From assembly GCA_036507005.1 (NCBI GenBank), contig DASXQT010000021.1, positions 28,498-92,497 on the forward strand: a stretch of 64,000 nucleotides of DNA, read 5' to 3'. This DNA is from WS-2 sp036507005 (lineage in GTDB: Bacteria; Eisenbacteria; RBG-16-71-46). Under the pieces are notes generated by a model. It was not told where the DNA came from. It saw only the letters and a program-made list of their open reading frames with translations, and made no database searches. This document shows positions 47,640 through 55,332 of the stretch, in pieces; the stretch's first letter is position 1; the number at the start of each line of letters is the position of its first letter. The position numbers and the translations under genes are program-made.

Positions 47640-47667
47640 GTGTCCGTTCGAAGTGGGGGAGGAGAGG

Positions 47668-47916
47668 ATGAGCGGTCCGAGACCCACGATGAGAGCACGC
47701 GTACCGCGGAGGCCGGTCGAGTCCGACCTGGGCTTCAGCTGGGGGCCGGTCAACAGCCTCCTGCTCGGCCTGGCTCTCGCAGTGCTAGGTGCCGGATACG
47801 TGGCACTTTCCAGGGGGTCCACGACCCTGGCGCCGGTGCTCCTCGTCGTCGGCTATTGCGTGCTCGTTCCCGCCTCCCTCCTACTTCGCGGACGCAGTCA
47901 GGGTTCGGGCGAATAG
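47668..47916 (+). CDS. Small two-helix membrane protein (DUF3098-like)
   Basis: 82 residues. A basic N-terminus, SDLGFSWGPVNSLLLGLALAVLGAGYVAL, then TTLAPVLLVVGYCVLVPASLLL: two transmembrane helices as in DUF3098 proteins of the Bacteroidota and related groups. Function unknown. GGGAGGAGAGG precedes ATG 47668. The last codons (Gly, Glu, stop) lie within the tRNA-Val gene: its TAG is the TAG of the conserved D-arm start AATAGCTCA. It is likely co-transcribed with the tRNA. Confidence 0.85.
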   Translation: MSGPRPTMRARVPRRPVESDLGFSWGPVNSLLLGLALAVLGAGYVALSRGSTTLAPVLLVVGYCVLVPASLLLRGRSQGSGE

Positions 47917-47982
47917 CTCAGCCGGTAGAGCACTTGCTTTACACGCAAGGGGTCACAGGTTCGAGCCCTGTTTCGCCCACCA
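47907..47982 (+). tRNA. tRNA-Val (TAC)
   Basis: 76 nt. Acceptor arms GGGCGAA/TTCGCCC, discriminator A and encoded CCA. Anticodon loop TTTACAC on stem CTTGC/GCAAG gives TAC (codon GUA). T arm CAGGTTCGAGCCCTG. Its first ten bases overlap the 3' end of the small membrane-protein gene, so processing of the tRNA would destroy that mRNA's end. Confidence 0.96.
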
Positions 47983-48099
47983 GCGGGGGTTGCCGCCGAC
48001 GAACCGGAGGCAGGTCATGCGGGGTTGGCTCACCTCGCAGGACCCGGTCCGAGGGAAGCCGTCGGCGGGTGAACAGAGCGAGGGAGAGACCAAAAGTTC

Positions 48100-48129
48100 T
48101 TGACATCAAGCGGACCAGACCTCTAGACT
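48100..48129 (+). promoter_or_regulatory. Sigma-70 promoter of the secreted dockerin-like gene
   Basis: Consensus TTGACA, 18 bases, TAGACT. It is the strongest -35 match in the window, suggesting high expression of the downstream exported protein. Confidence 0.6.
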
Positions 48130-48182
48130 TTGAGCGGTCTTGGAAGGTCTTGCGGACGTGACAATTATCCTCGTCTGAGCAC

Positions 48183-48209
48183 CGAACTTACGAATTCGAT
48201 ATAAGTTCG
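48183..48209 (+). repeat. Inverted repeat in the leader of the 48.3-kb gene
   Basis: Arms CGAACTTA and TAAGTTCG around an 11-base loop containing the palindrome CGAATTCG. Directly followed by AAAGGAGGTGG, an SD-like sequence about 85 bases before the gene's start with no plausible start codon at the right distance. Could be an mRNA-stabilising hairpin with a ribosome-standby site, or an operator. Confidence 0.45.
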
Positions 48210-48303
48210 AAAGGAGGTGGCTCGCAGCCAGACCTGATTGCTTGCAACTGAGCCTTGCATTCGATTTCAGCAACCGGGGTGATCCATCTATGGAGGTGCA
48301 ACA

Positions 48304-49029
48304 ATGACTGGTTTGGTTCGCAAGGCCATGTTTCTGGCTGTCTGCGGCCTTCTCACCGCCGGCGTCGCGTTCGCGCACGTCGCCGACCCGGCGAACTCCG
48401 AGTGCCATAACGTCGGGGCTGCCGCTCCGCCGATCAACCTGAACTGCGACCTCATCAAGGCCGTGGTCTACGTCGTCGGGAACAACCTGGCCGGCACCGT
48501 TGCCGACCCGGTCGGTCAGTTCTGCGTGACGGTTCGCGACTTCAACAACGTCCCGATCGAGAACTCGTCCGTCATCCTCGACTTCACGGACTGCGATGTT
48601 CAGCTGTGCAATAACCCGACGCTCGACGGCTCGGTCGTGGACTGCCCCTCGGCGACGGTTCGCAAGCTCAGCGACGCTTCCGGTGTCGCCTGCTTCAAGG
48701 TCCGCGGCAAGACCAAGGCCGGCCTGGGCTGCGGTGGCGCCGCCAAGAACTGCCTGAAGATCTTCGCCGACAGCCAGCTCCTGTGCACCGGCGACGCTCC
48801 GACATTCGATCTGGTCGGCCAGCCGGCGGGTCAGGAAGGTCTGAACCCCAGCGACCTGTCCGAGTTCCTCAAGCAGTTGCTTCTGTGCGCGACGAATCCT
48901 CCTCGCGCGAACTACGCTTGCAACAACCAGGTCGTCGACCCGAGCGATCTCTCGGCGTTCCTCAAGGTCTTTCTGCTCCTGGGGAACTCGCCGAAGAACT
49001 GCCCGGTCGGCTCGCCCAAGTGCCCTTGA
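48304..49029 (+). CDS. Secreted Cys-containing protein with dockerin-like duplicated C-terminus
   Basis: 241 residues. Signal peptide MTGLVRKAMFLAVCGLLTAGVAFA. The middle (VGQFCVTVRDFNNVPIENSSVILDF, SDASGVACFKVRGKTKAG) looks like a bacterial Ig-like (invasin/Big_1-type) domain with several cysteine pairs. The C-terminus repeats a motif: GLNPSDLSEFLKQLLLC and VVDPSDLSAFLKVFLLLG, 30-35 residues apart, resembling the two calcium-binding halves of a dockerin in degenerate form. This could dock to a cohesin-like surface protein (inference). Strong own promoter; GGAGGTG before ATG 48304. Confidence 0.82.
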   Translation: MTGLVRKAMFLAVCGLLTAGVAFAHVADPANSECHNVGAAAPPINLNCDLIKAVVYVVGNNLAGTVADPVGQFCVTVRDFNNVPIENSSVILDFTDCDVQLCNNPTLDGSVVDCPSATVRKLSDASGVACFKVRGKTKAGLGCGGAAKNCLKIFADSQLLCTGDAPTFDLVGQPAGQEGLNPSDLSEFLKQLLLCATNPPRANYACNNQVVDPSDLSAFLKVFLLLGNSPKNCPVGSPKCP

Positions 49030-49175
49030 TCGATCGCAAAGCCGCAGCGAGTGACATCTTTGAACTGGCAACGTAGGGAGGAAAGGTGGTGATGGCCGGA
49101 GAAAACATGCGTCTTAACGGTGTGACGAAGCTTTGGTCCCCCTTGCTAGTTTCGATTCGTCCCCTGGAGGCTACA

Positions 49176-49904
49176 ATGAAGAAGACTCTTCTCATGACCG
49201 CCGCGCTCCTTGCGATCTGCGCTGGTCTCGCTTCGGCGGCGGGTCTGAATCTTGGTTGGGACAACTGTGCCGGGTTGGGTGCCGGCGCCTTGAACAAGAA
49301 CTTCGCCTGTAACACGAACACGGGCATTCCGTCGACCATGATCGGCAGCTTCGTGGCGCCCGCCGGCATGGACAACGTCAACGGCTACCAGGTCGTCGTC
49401 GACCTGCAGACCGCGGGCGCGACGCTGTCACCGTGGTGGGACATCGGCGGCTGCCGGGCGTCGAACGCGGCTTCATTCTCCTCCGACTTCACGACCGGGC
49501 CCTTCGGCTGCACCGACTACTGGCTGGGCGCGGCGGGCGGCGGTGGCTTCTACATCCCGCTCGAGGGCGGTCCGAACCGGGCCGAGATCAGAATCGCGTT
49601 CGCAATCGCCAGCGGGTTCGGCCCGATTGCGGAAGGCGACGAGGCCTACCTGTTCAAGGTCACAATCAACAACTCGAAGACCGCCGGGCTTGGCGCCTGC
49701 GCGCGCTGCACGGATGACGTGTGCATCGTGTTCACCCATGCCCTGATCACCAACGACCCCGGTCTCGGCGGGACGGATGCTACTCTGACGAATCCGGCCT
49801 TCCGCGCCCACGTCACCTTCCAGGGTGGCGAAACGACTCCCTGCCCGGACGTCACCCCCGCGAAGCGGACCTCGTGGGGCACGATCAAGAGTCTGTACCG
49901 GTAG
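49176..49904 (+). CDS. Secreted paralogue 1 with WGxxKxxYR tail
   Basis: 242 residues from ATG 49176, which follows CTGGAGG and starts a clean signal peptide (MKKTLLMTAALLAICAGLASA); an earlier in-frame start at 49086 would bury it. The mature protein shares blocks with the next two genes: GLNLGWDNCAGLGAG, FACNTNTG, SFVAPAGMDNVNGYQ, LSPWWDIGGCRASNAASFSSDF, GACARCTDDVCIVF, TNDPGLGGTDA. The Cys pattern suggests disulfides. It ends CPDVTPAKRTSWGTIKSLYR. No known family recognised; probably an abundant surface or extracellular protein. Confidence 0.88.
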   Translation: MKKTLLMTAALLAICAGLASAAGLNLGWDNCAGLGAGALNKNFACNTNTGIPSTMIGSFVAPAGMDNVNGYQVVVDLQTAGATLSPWWDIGGCRASNAASFSSDFTTGPFGCTDYWLGAAGGGGFYIPLEGGPNRAEIRIAFAIASGFGPIAEGDEAYLFKVTINNSKTAGLGACARCTDDVCIVFTHALITNDPGLGGTDATLTNPAFRAHVTFQGGETTPCPDVTPAKRTSWGTIKSLYR

Positions 49905-49932
49905 TTCCAGCTTCACCAACTTCACGCGAGCG

Positions 49933-49965
49933 CGAGGCGATCACCCCCGGGGGGTGATCGCCTCG
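49933..49965 (+). terminator. 16-bp perfect stem after secreted paralogue 1
   Basis: Arms 49933-49948 and 49950-49965 are exact inverted copies (CGAGGCGATCACCCCC and its complement) 28 bases after the stop. There is no long T-run, but this is a very stable hairpin and a likely transcript end. Confidence 0.6.
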
Positions 49966-50263
49966 TTCGCGTCTGTGCGCCCGCCCCTCGTAACTCTCTA
50001 AACCCGAGCGGAATCCGGCCGCGCGCGCGGCTTCGCCGGCACCGCGAACCTGGCTCGATTCGCGTGCCCGCCGGCCGATAACTACCTCTGATGCCCAAGA
50101 CGTGTCGGGGCCGCAAAACCTGGTGCATCGGCACGGGGTCTGGGGTAGCATGGCCCACGGCTAGTCAGGGCCGCGCCCCGGGTGTCGCGATCGGGCCCCG
50201 GGGGGGTGGTCGTACGGTTTCGCTCGTTGGTGTCTTGACTTCCATGGCTGGAGGGAATCGACG
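49966..50263. other. Intergenic stretch before secreted paralogue 2
   Basis: Together with the hairpin this makes a 359-bp gap between genes. No open frame with coding character and no clear promoter match were seen. GCTGGAGGG lies about 8 bases before ATG 50264. A TTGACT at 50233 is too close to the start to be a usual -35. Confidence 0.5.
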
Positions 50264-51010
50264 ATGAAGAAGCTACTCTTTTGCGCCCTGCTGCTCGCCA
50301 CGACCGCCGGTTTTGCGTCGGCCGCCGGATTGAACCTGGGCTGGCTGGACTGTGCAGGGCTGGGGGCGGGCGCCGCCAACCGGACGTTCGCCTGCAACAC
50401 GAACACGGGCGGCGGGCATATCCTGGTGGGCAGCTTCGTGGCCCCCGCCGGGCTGGACAACGTCAACGGTTTTCAGACTTGGGTCTACCTGCAGACCCAG
50501 TTTGCTACGATCTCGCCCTGGTGGGACATCGGAGATCCTCCCCACTGTCGGGCGGCGAACGCGGCCTCCTTCTCCGCCGACTTCGCGGCCGGGCCCTTCA
50601 GCTGCATCGACTACTTTGCGGGTCAGGCGGCGGGCGGCGGATTCTACGTCCTGCCCCCCTTTGGGGGCGGCGAAAACTGGGCGGAGCTCAGGGTCTCGTT
50701 CGCGATCGCCTCGGGCTTCGGTCCGGTCGCTGAGAACGACGAGGTGTACCTGTTCAAGTCCACGTTCAACAACACGAAGACCGTGGGACTCGGCGCCTGC
50801 ACGGGCTGCTCGGACGAGGTGTGCCTGGTGTTCAGGAGAGCCCTGGTCACGAACGACCCAGGTCTAGGAGGGACGGACGCCGATATCTCCACGCCGGCTC
50901 TCCGCGCCCATGCGACGTGGCAGGGCTGGACGAGCACCAATCCGGGGTGCCCGGAAGCCACCCCCGTGAAGAATCGAACGTGGGGCTCGATCAAGGCCCT
51001 GTATCGCTAA
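50264..51010 (+). CDS. Secreted paralogue 2 with WGxxKxxYR tail
   Basis: 248 residues. Signal peptide MKKLLFCALLLATTAGFASA. Closely related to paralogue 1 along its length (GLNLGWLDCAGLGAG, FACNTNTGGG, SFVAPAGLDNVNGFQ, ISPWWDIGD, AANAASFSADFAAGPF, GACTGCSDEVCLVF, TNDPGLGGTDADI) and ends CPEATPVKNRTWGSIKALYR. Tandem duplication is evident. Divergence is enough that conserved positions are informative: the cysteines, the WW and the tail are kept. ATG 50264 has GGAGGG at good distance. Confidence 0.88.
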   Translation: MKKLLFCALLLATTAGFASAAGLNLGWLDCAGLGAGAANRTFACNTNTGGGHILVGSFVAPAGLDNVNGFQTWVYLQTQFATISPWWDIGDPPHCRAANAASFSADFAAGPFSCIDYFAGQAAGGGFYVLPPFGGGENWAELRVSFAIASGFGPVAENDEVYLFKSTFNNTKTVGLGACTGCSDEVCLVFRRALVTNDPGLGGTDADISTPALRAHATWQGWTSTNPGCPEATPVKNRTWGSIKALYR

Positions 51011-51026
51011 CATGATTGCACCGGCG

Positions 51027-51055
51027 CGCGAGGCGGCCTCTCGGGCGGCCTCGCG
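51027..51055 (+). terminator. Hairpin after secreted paralogue 2
   Basis: Arms CGCGAGGC (51027-51034) and GCCTCGCG (51048-51055), 16 bases after the stop. It shares the GAGGC/GCCTC core with the hairpin after paralogue 1, so the terminator may have been duplicated with the gene. Confidence 0.5.
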
Positions 51056-51155
51056 TTGCTGTATGCGCGGCAAGGGTGCTGACCGGGAGGCAGGAGCCCT
51101 GCGCGGACCCGGGAGGGGAACCGCGAGGGCGTAACCGCGAGGGAGGCGCTCGGGC

Positions 51156-51902
51156 TTGGTGAACGCGCGCTGTGGCGTCGCGCTCGCGGCGCTGGCCGCG
51201 CTGGCGGCGCTCGTTCCCGCTTCGGCGCTCGGCGACGCGGCGATCTATCTCACCTGGAACGATTGCGCCCTGGGCGCGGAGGCCGCCTCCGACTTCGCGT
51301 TCCCGTGCGACACGGACGACGGCTTCGAGGAGCTCTTCTGCGCTTTTGCCGTGCCCGCCACCACCACGGACGTGCTCGGCATCATCGCGGTGGTGGACCT
51401 TCAGACCGCCGCGGCCACCGTCCCCGACTGGTGGCGGCTCGCGGCCGCCGGAGGGTGCCGCTCGGGGTACCTGTCCACGAGCGGCGACTTCACCCAGAAC
51501 GCGAGCTGTGTGGACCCCTGGCTGGGGCAGGCGGCGGCCGAGGTGCAGGCGTACGACGTGGGCGAGCCGCACACGGCCAGCCAGGCGCGGATCAAGGTGG
51601 TGTGTGGCGTGACGCCGGACCTTGCACGCACCCTCGAGCCGACCGGCGTCTACTACGGGGTCAAGCTCGTGATCCGCAACACTCTCAGCACGGGTGCCGG
51701 CGCTTGCGTTGGCTGCGGGGACGGGGCCTGCCTGGTGCTGAACTCGATCGACGTCGTGCGCGCGACGGACAGCATCATCCTCAAGACGCCGGCGCCGGGC
51801 AATCTCAACTGGGCGCGCTGGCACGGCGGCGCGGGCGCGGACTGCATGCTCGTCCCGGTGCGGAGCCTCACGTGGGGCGGCGTGAAGAGCCTGTACCGGT
51901 GA
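51156..51902 (+). CDS. Secreted paralogue 3 (divergent) with WGxxKxxYR tail
   Basis: 248 residues from TTG 51156; GTG 51159 is equally possible, with GGGAGG upstream. Signal peptide (VALAALAALAALVPASALG). More distant from the other two but with the same plan: IYLTWNDCALGAE, FPCDTDDG, a WW-containing block (VPDWWRLAAAGGCRSG), the C-x2-C-x3-4-C-L-V-L block (GACVGCGDGACLVL) and the ending CMLVPVRSLTWGGVKSLYR. Higher GC than its two relatives. Its stop is only 15 bases from the stop of the convergent isomerase gene. Confidence 0.86.
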   Translation: MVNARCGVALAALAALAALVPASALGDAAIYLTWNDCALGAEAASDFAFPCDTDDGFEELFCAFAVPATTTDVLGIIAVVDLQTAAATVPDWWRLAAAGGCRSGYLSTSGDFTQNASCVDPWLGQAAAEVQAYDVGEPHTASQARIKVVCGVTPDLARTLEPTGVYYGVKLVIRNTLSTGAGACVGCGDGACLVLNSIDVVRATDSIILKTPAPGNLNWARWHGGAGADCMLVPVRSLTWGGVKSLYR

Positions 51903-51917
51903 TCAGCGCGTCGGCGG

Positions 51918-53747
51918 CTATTCCACCATGGCCACGCGGCCCAGCAGCTCCGGCCGGGCCACGATGCGGTATCGCTTCCTGTGCCGCGCCAGGAACTCCT
52001 TGAGCAACTCCTCCGCGCGCAGGTTCTGGAGCGATTCGTCGATGACGCTCTCCACCTCCTGGTAGGAGAGCTGGCGTCCGGGGTCGTAGCTCAGGAGCTG
52101 GATGACCGCATAGTCTCCCCTTCGATCCGGCCCCTCGACGGAGACGCCGCCCGGCCGCAGCTCCTCGAACAGGAGCTTGTAGTAGGCCGTCCCGTGGTCG
52201 TTCGCCGAGCGCTCCTGGATGGACCCCGTGATCCGCCCCAGCAGCGAATCCGTGCGGAGAAAGGCTTCCGCCTTCTCCCCGGCCCGCAGGCGCGCGGCCA
52301 GCGACTCCGCGTCGGCGCGCGAGTCCCGCGCGAACGCCGCGTACTTCACCCTCGGGAAGGTGAAGAAGCTCGCCAGGTGCTCCTGGTAGTACTTGGGCCG
52401 CTCCTCGGGCCGGATCCAGACCTTGCTGCCGATCGAGTCCGCGTAGAGATGCTCCACAAGGATCTGCTCGCGCTTCTCCTCGAGCTGCGCGACCACGAGG
52501 GAATCCCTCTCGAGCCCGCGGCGCACCGCCATATCCGCCCTGTGGGGCTCCAGCACGATGGCGTCCACGTGGGTGCGCATGCTCTCGAAGTCGTTCACGC
52601 TCGGACGGACCATGGGCGGGATCGCCTCGTAGCTCTCCAGGAATCCGCCCAGCGTGAGGTGCCCGTACCGGTGGCGCGCCAGCACGCGCGCGGTGTCGGC
52701 CGGGGTGAACTCGGGCAGGTCCGCGTTGACCTCCAGCGAGCTGGCGTTGCCCTCGCGCCCCATGGTGACCGAGGGCGAGAAGTGCGACGAAGCCCACAGG
52801 ATGTTCGTGGAGTCGTAGGTCATGCCGATCTCGTCGCGCAGGAGTGCCTGGACCGCGGCCCCGCGCTGCGCAACCTTGCGGCTCCGGACCTCGTCCCAGA
52901 GCCCGGGGCGGACGCTCTCGTACCTCGCCGCAGGCTGGGGCCTGCGCTCGAGCGCCTGGAAGAGCTGGTAGAAGCGGCCATCCTGAAACAGGGGACTGAT
53001 CTCCCGTGGCTTCAGGGCGAACACCGCGGCCGCCAGGGCGGGGTCGAAGCCGAGCCGGATGCGCCAGCCCAGGTCGCCCCCCTTGGCCCGATCCGAGTCG
53101 GGGGCGGCCGAATGCATCCGCACCGCGTCCTCCCACCGCACGCGCCCGGCCGCGAGCTCGCGCTGCACGCGCTCCGCGGTCGCGTGATCGGCGAACTGGA
53201 TGTGCCGCAGGTGCAGCGCGTAGCCGAGCTGGTCGTAGAGCCTCCGTACCTCGTCTTCGCTCACGATCGCGGAATCGGCCACGCTGCGCTGGAAGAGCGC
53301 GTTCGAGAGCACGCGCTGCCGATGCTCGCGCAACGCCGCGCGATCCTCGAAGCTGAGCGGGCGGTTGATCTGGAGAGCCATGAGCCCCAGCACGTCCTTG
53401 TTGATCATGCTGTTCAGGAACTGGATACGACCGGCGCTGTCGGGGAGGGGGCGGTCCGGGGCGTAGGCCCGGAAGTAGGCGGCCACGTAATCCCGCACCC
53501 GGATCACGCGGTCGTTCACCCGCGCGAGCAGCACCGTGTCGGGCAGGAACTGGCCGGTGTCCGGCTGGTCGTTGATCCAGCGCACCGGACGCCTCTTGGC
53601 AGGGGCGGCCGCGGCGCTCTCGGCCGGGGCGCCCGGGCGCTGGGAAGGTGGCTTCCAGGCTCGGGGCGGGGCCGGGTGCGACGGCGTGGCGAAGGCGAGC
53701 GCGAGCGGGACGGCCAGGGTGGCGAGCTTCAAGCCACGCGGGGACAT
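51918..53747 (-). CDS. SurA-like periplasmic peptidyl-prolyl isomerase/chaperone
   Basis: 609 residues. Signal peptide (LKLATLAVPLALAFATPSHP), a Pro/Ala linker, an N-terminal SurA-like helical part (VLLARVNDRVIRVRDYVAAYF, FLNSMINKDVLGLMALQ), and a parvulin domain at about 178-268 with HSAAPDSDRAKGGDLGW and FALKPREISPLF. The remaining ~340 residues are a long helical and possibly second, degenerate parvulin-like region. It should help outer-membrane or exported proteins fold. AAGGAGAAG precedes ATG 53747. Lies in tandem with a second SurA-like gene, both on the minus strand. Confidence 0.88.
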   Translation of the reverse strand: MSPRGLKLATLAVPLALAFATPSHPAPPRAWKPPSQRPGAPAESAAAAPAKRRPVRWINDQPDTGQFLPDTVLLARVNDRVIRVRDYVAAYFRAYAPDRPLPDSAGRIQFLNSMINKDVLGLMALQINRPLSFEDRAALREHRQRVLSNALFQRSVADSAIVSEDEVRRLYDQLGYALHLRHIQFADHATAERVQRELAAGRVRWEDAVRMHSAAPDSDRAKGGDLGWRIRLGFDPALAAAVFALKPREISPLFQDGRFYQLFQALERRPQPAARYESVRPGLWDEVRSRKVAQRGAAVQALLRDEIGMTYDSTNILWASSHFSPSVTMGREGNASSLEVNADLPEFTPADTARVLARHRYGHLTLGGFLESYEAIPPMVRPSVNDFESMRTHVDAIVLEPHRADMAVRRGLERDSLVVAQLEEKREQILVEHLYADSIGSKVWIRPEERPKYYQEHLASFFTFPRVKYAAFARDSRADAESLAARLRAGEKAEAFLRTDSLLGRITGSIQERSANDHGTAYYKLLFEELRPGGVSVEGPDRRGDYAVIQLLSYDPGRQLSYQEVESVIDESLQNLRAEELLKEFLARHRKRYRIVARPELLGRVAMVE

Positions 53748-53811
53748 GAGCTTCTCCTTGGGGATGGGGGCGCGACCCGTGGCGCGCGTGCGTCGAGAGC
53801 GGCTGTCAATC

Positions 53812-55203
53812 CTACGGGCCGTGTGGGACGAGCGTCAAGGCATCGATCGCCCGATCGTTGATCGTGACCCGCGTCCGGCGCCGCACGCGGTCCAGCAGCT
53901 CCTGCATCCGCCGCTCGCCCTCTTCGCCGTACCACGCGTGCGCGACGAGCGGACGCGCCTCCGAGAACGTGCGGCGGCGGCCGGGCAGGATCTCGGTCAC
54001 GCGCGCCACCGCCCAGCCGCCGCGCACCGAATCGGGCCCCAGCACGGCGCCCGGGCCCGCGGCGATCGCGCGCGCGAACAGCGCGCTGTCGCTCTCTGCG
54101 CTCACCAGCGCGCGGTACTGCGCGCCGGCGCGCGCGCCGCGCTCGGCCAGGCTCTCGGCCTCCGCGGCGCTCACGAGCGCGAGCCGCATGCGCGTGGCGG
54201 CCGGGCGGTCCGCGAGCACCATGCGCGTGAGGCGCGCGCGCAGCGGGAGCGACCACTCGTCGAGGTGCGCGCGGTAGTAGCGCTCGAGCGTGATCGAGTC
54301 GGCCGCCAGCTTCGCGTAGACCTCGCGCGCCACGAGATGGTTCACCGCGATGAACTCGCGCTGGTCGGCGAGCGCGCGCGCGATGTCCGGGCGCTCCACG
54401 AGCCGGCGAAGGGCCGCGGCGCGGCGCAGCTCCCGCTCGAAGATCCCGTTGCCGGCCAGGTCGCGCACCTGGGCCGGGCTCTGGACCCGCGGCCGCTCGA
54501 GGGGATTCGAGTGCCGCCATGTATCGAGCAGCTCGGCCACGGTGTACGGCCCGCCCCGGCCGGTGGCGATCGCGCGGCCAAGGAGGCTGTCCTCCACCTC
54601 GGGCACAGCACCCAGCACGCGGAGCTGCGAGGAGATCGAGGAGTCGGGCGAGGGTCGCGGCAGGGCGGCGAACGCCCGCGCCAGGCGCTCGAGCCGCGCC
54701 TCGTCGAACGCGAGCCCGAGATCTACGACCATCCGGTCGCGGGCGATCACGCCCAGCGCCCCGCGGTCCGGCACGCTGTCGCCCGCCGCTTCGAGGCGCC
54801 TGCGGGTGGCGTCCAGCGCCGAGTCCAGCGCGGCGCCCAGCACCAGGTGGTCGCGCAGGGCCTCGTAGTCGGAGCTGTCCTTCGCGTCCCACGTCCAGCG
54901 CTCGGCCAGGGCGGCCTCCGACAGCGCTTCCTTCCCGATCAGAAGTCCGAGAAACTCGCGGGCGGTCTGCGGGGTAAGCGAGTCGGGCCGCTGGGGCGGC
55001 TGGAGCCGTCTCCAGGCGCTCGAGAAGCCGGAAACCGTCACCTCGCGCCCGCTCCCGACCCGCGCCAGCACGGTGTCGGGGAATGGGCCGCCGCCCCGGA
55101 CCGCGGACCGGGCCGGAGTCGCGGCCGGGCCGCCCGAGGCAGAAAGGGAGAGCCCGGCGGCCAGCAGCGGAGGAATCAGGGCTGCCATCACTGCTCGGTC
55201 CAT
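53812..55203 (-). CDS. SurA-like protein with degenerate isomerase domain
   Basis: 463 residues from ATG 55203; TTG 55212, nearer to GGAGGGG, is an alternative. Signal sequence (AVMAALIPPLLAAGLSLSASGG). Architecture like its neighbour: TVLARVGSGREVTVSGFSSAWRRL, EFLGLLIGKEALSEAALAERW, then helical segments and a C-terminal parvulin-like region (ARLTRMVLADRPAATRM, GPDSVRGGWAVARVTEILPGRR). The usual S-x-D-x-GG-D-LG motif is missing, so chaperone activity without isomerase activity is likely. Transcribed just ahead of the SurA-like gene at 51.9 kb and divergent from the C25 peptidase. Confidence 0.82.
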   Translation of the reverse strand: MDRAVMAALIPPLLAAGLSLSASGGPAATPARSAVRGGGPFPDTVLARVGSGREVTVSGFSSAWRRLQPPQRPDSLTPQTAREFLGLLIGKEALSEAALAERWTWDAKDSSDYEALRDHLVLGAALDSALDATRRRLEAAGDSVPDRGALGVIARDRMVVDLGLAFDEARLERLARAFAALPRPSPDSSISSQLRVLGAVPEVEDSLLGRAIATGRGGPYTVAELLDTWRHSNPLERPRVQSPAQVRDLAGNGIFERELRRAAALRRLVERPDIARALADQREFIAVNHLVAREVYAKLAADSITLERYYRAHLDEWSLPLRARLTRMVLADRPAATRMRLALVSAAEAESLAERGARAGAQYRALVSAESDSALFARAIAAGPGAVLGPDSVRGGWAVARVTEILPGRRRTFSEARPLVAHAWYGEEGERRMQELLDRVRRRTRVTINDRAIDALTLVPHGP

Positions 55204-55332
55204 CCGCGCCAATTCCCCTCCGTGAGCGCGCTCGGCAAACCGCGGCGGGGCAGTGTATCATCGTGGTTTGCAGCCGTGTCACCCGGAGACCCGACATTGC
55301 CCTCCCATCGCCGGGCCGCCCGCCGGGCGCCG

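Larger units (their letters stand above)
47983..48303. other. 321-bp intergenic region upstream of the dockerin-like gene
   Basis: No convincing gene. It is less GC-rich than its surroundings in its second half. It holds a good promoter (48100-48129), an inverted repeat (48183-48209) followed at once by AAAGGAGGTGG, and the true ribosome-binding site GGAGGTG just before ATG 48304. The transcript would have a leader of about 165 bases. Confidence 0.7.

Noticed and set aside
48217..48300. Leader peptide after the SD-like AAAGGAGGTGG
   Set aside because: The nearest start codons are either within the SD itself (GTG) or over 20 bases away (TTG 48235 region), and the short frames have no coding character.
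50233..50263. TTGACT as a -35 box for secreted paralogue 2
   Set aside because: It lies about 30 bases from the ATG, leaving no room for a -10, transcript start and ribosome-binding site.
53536..55332. 600-residue N-terminal extension of the C25 peptidase
   Set aside because: This part is antisense to the second SurA-like gene and has shadow composition; a good signal peptide starts at 55333.
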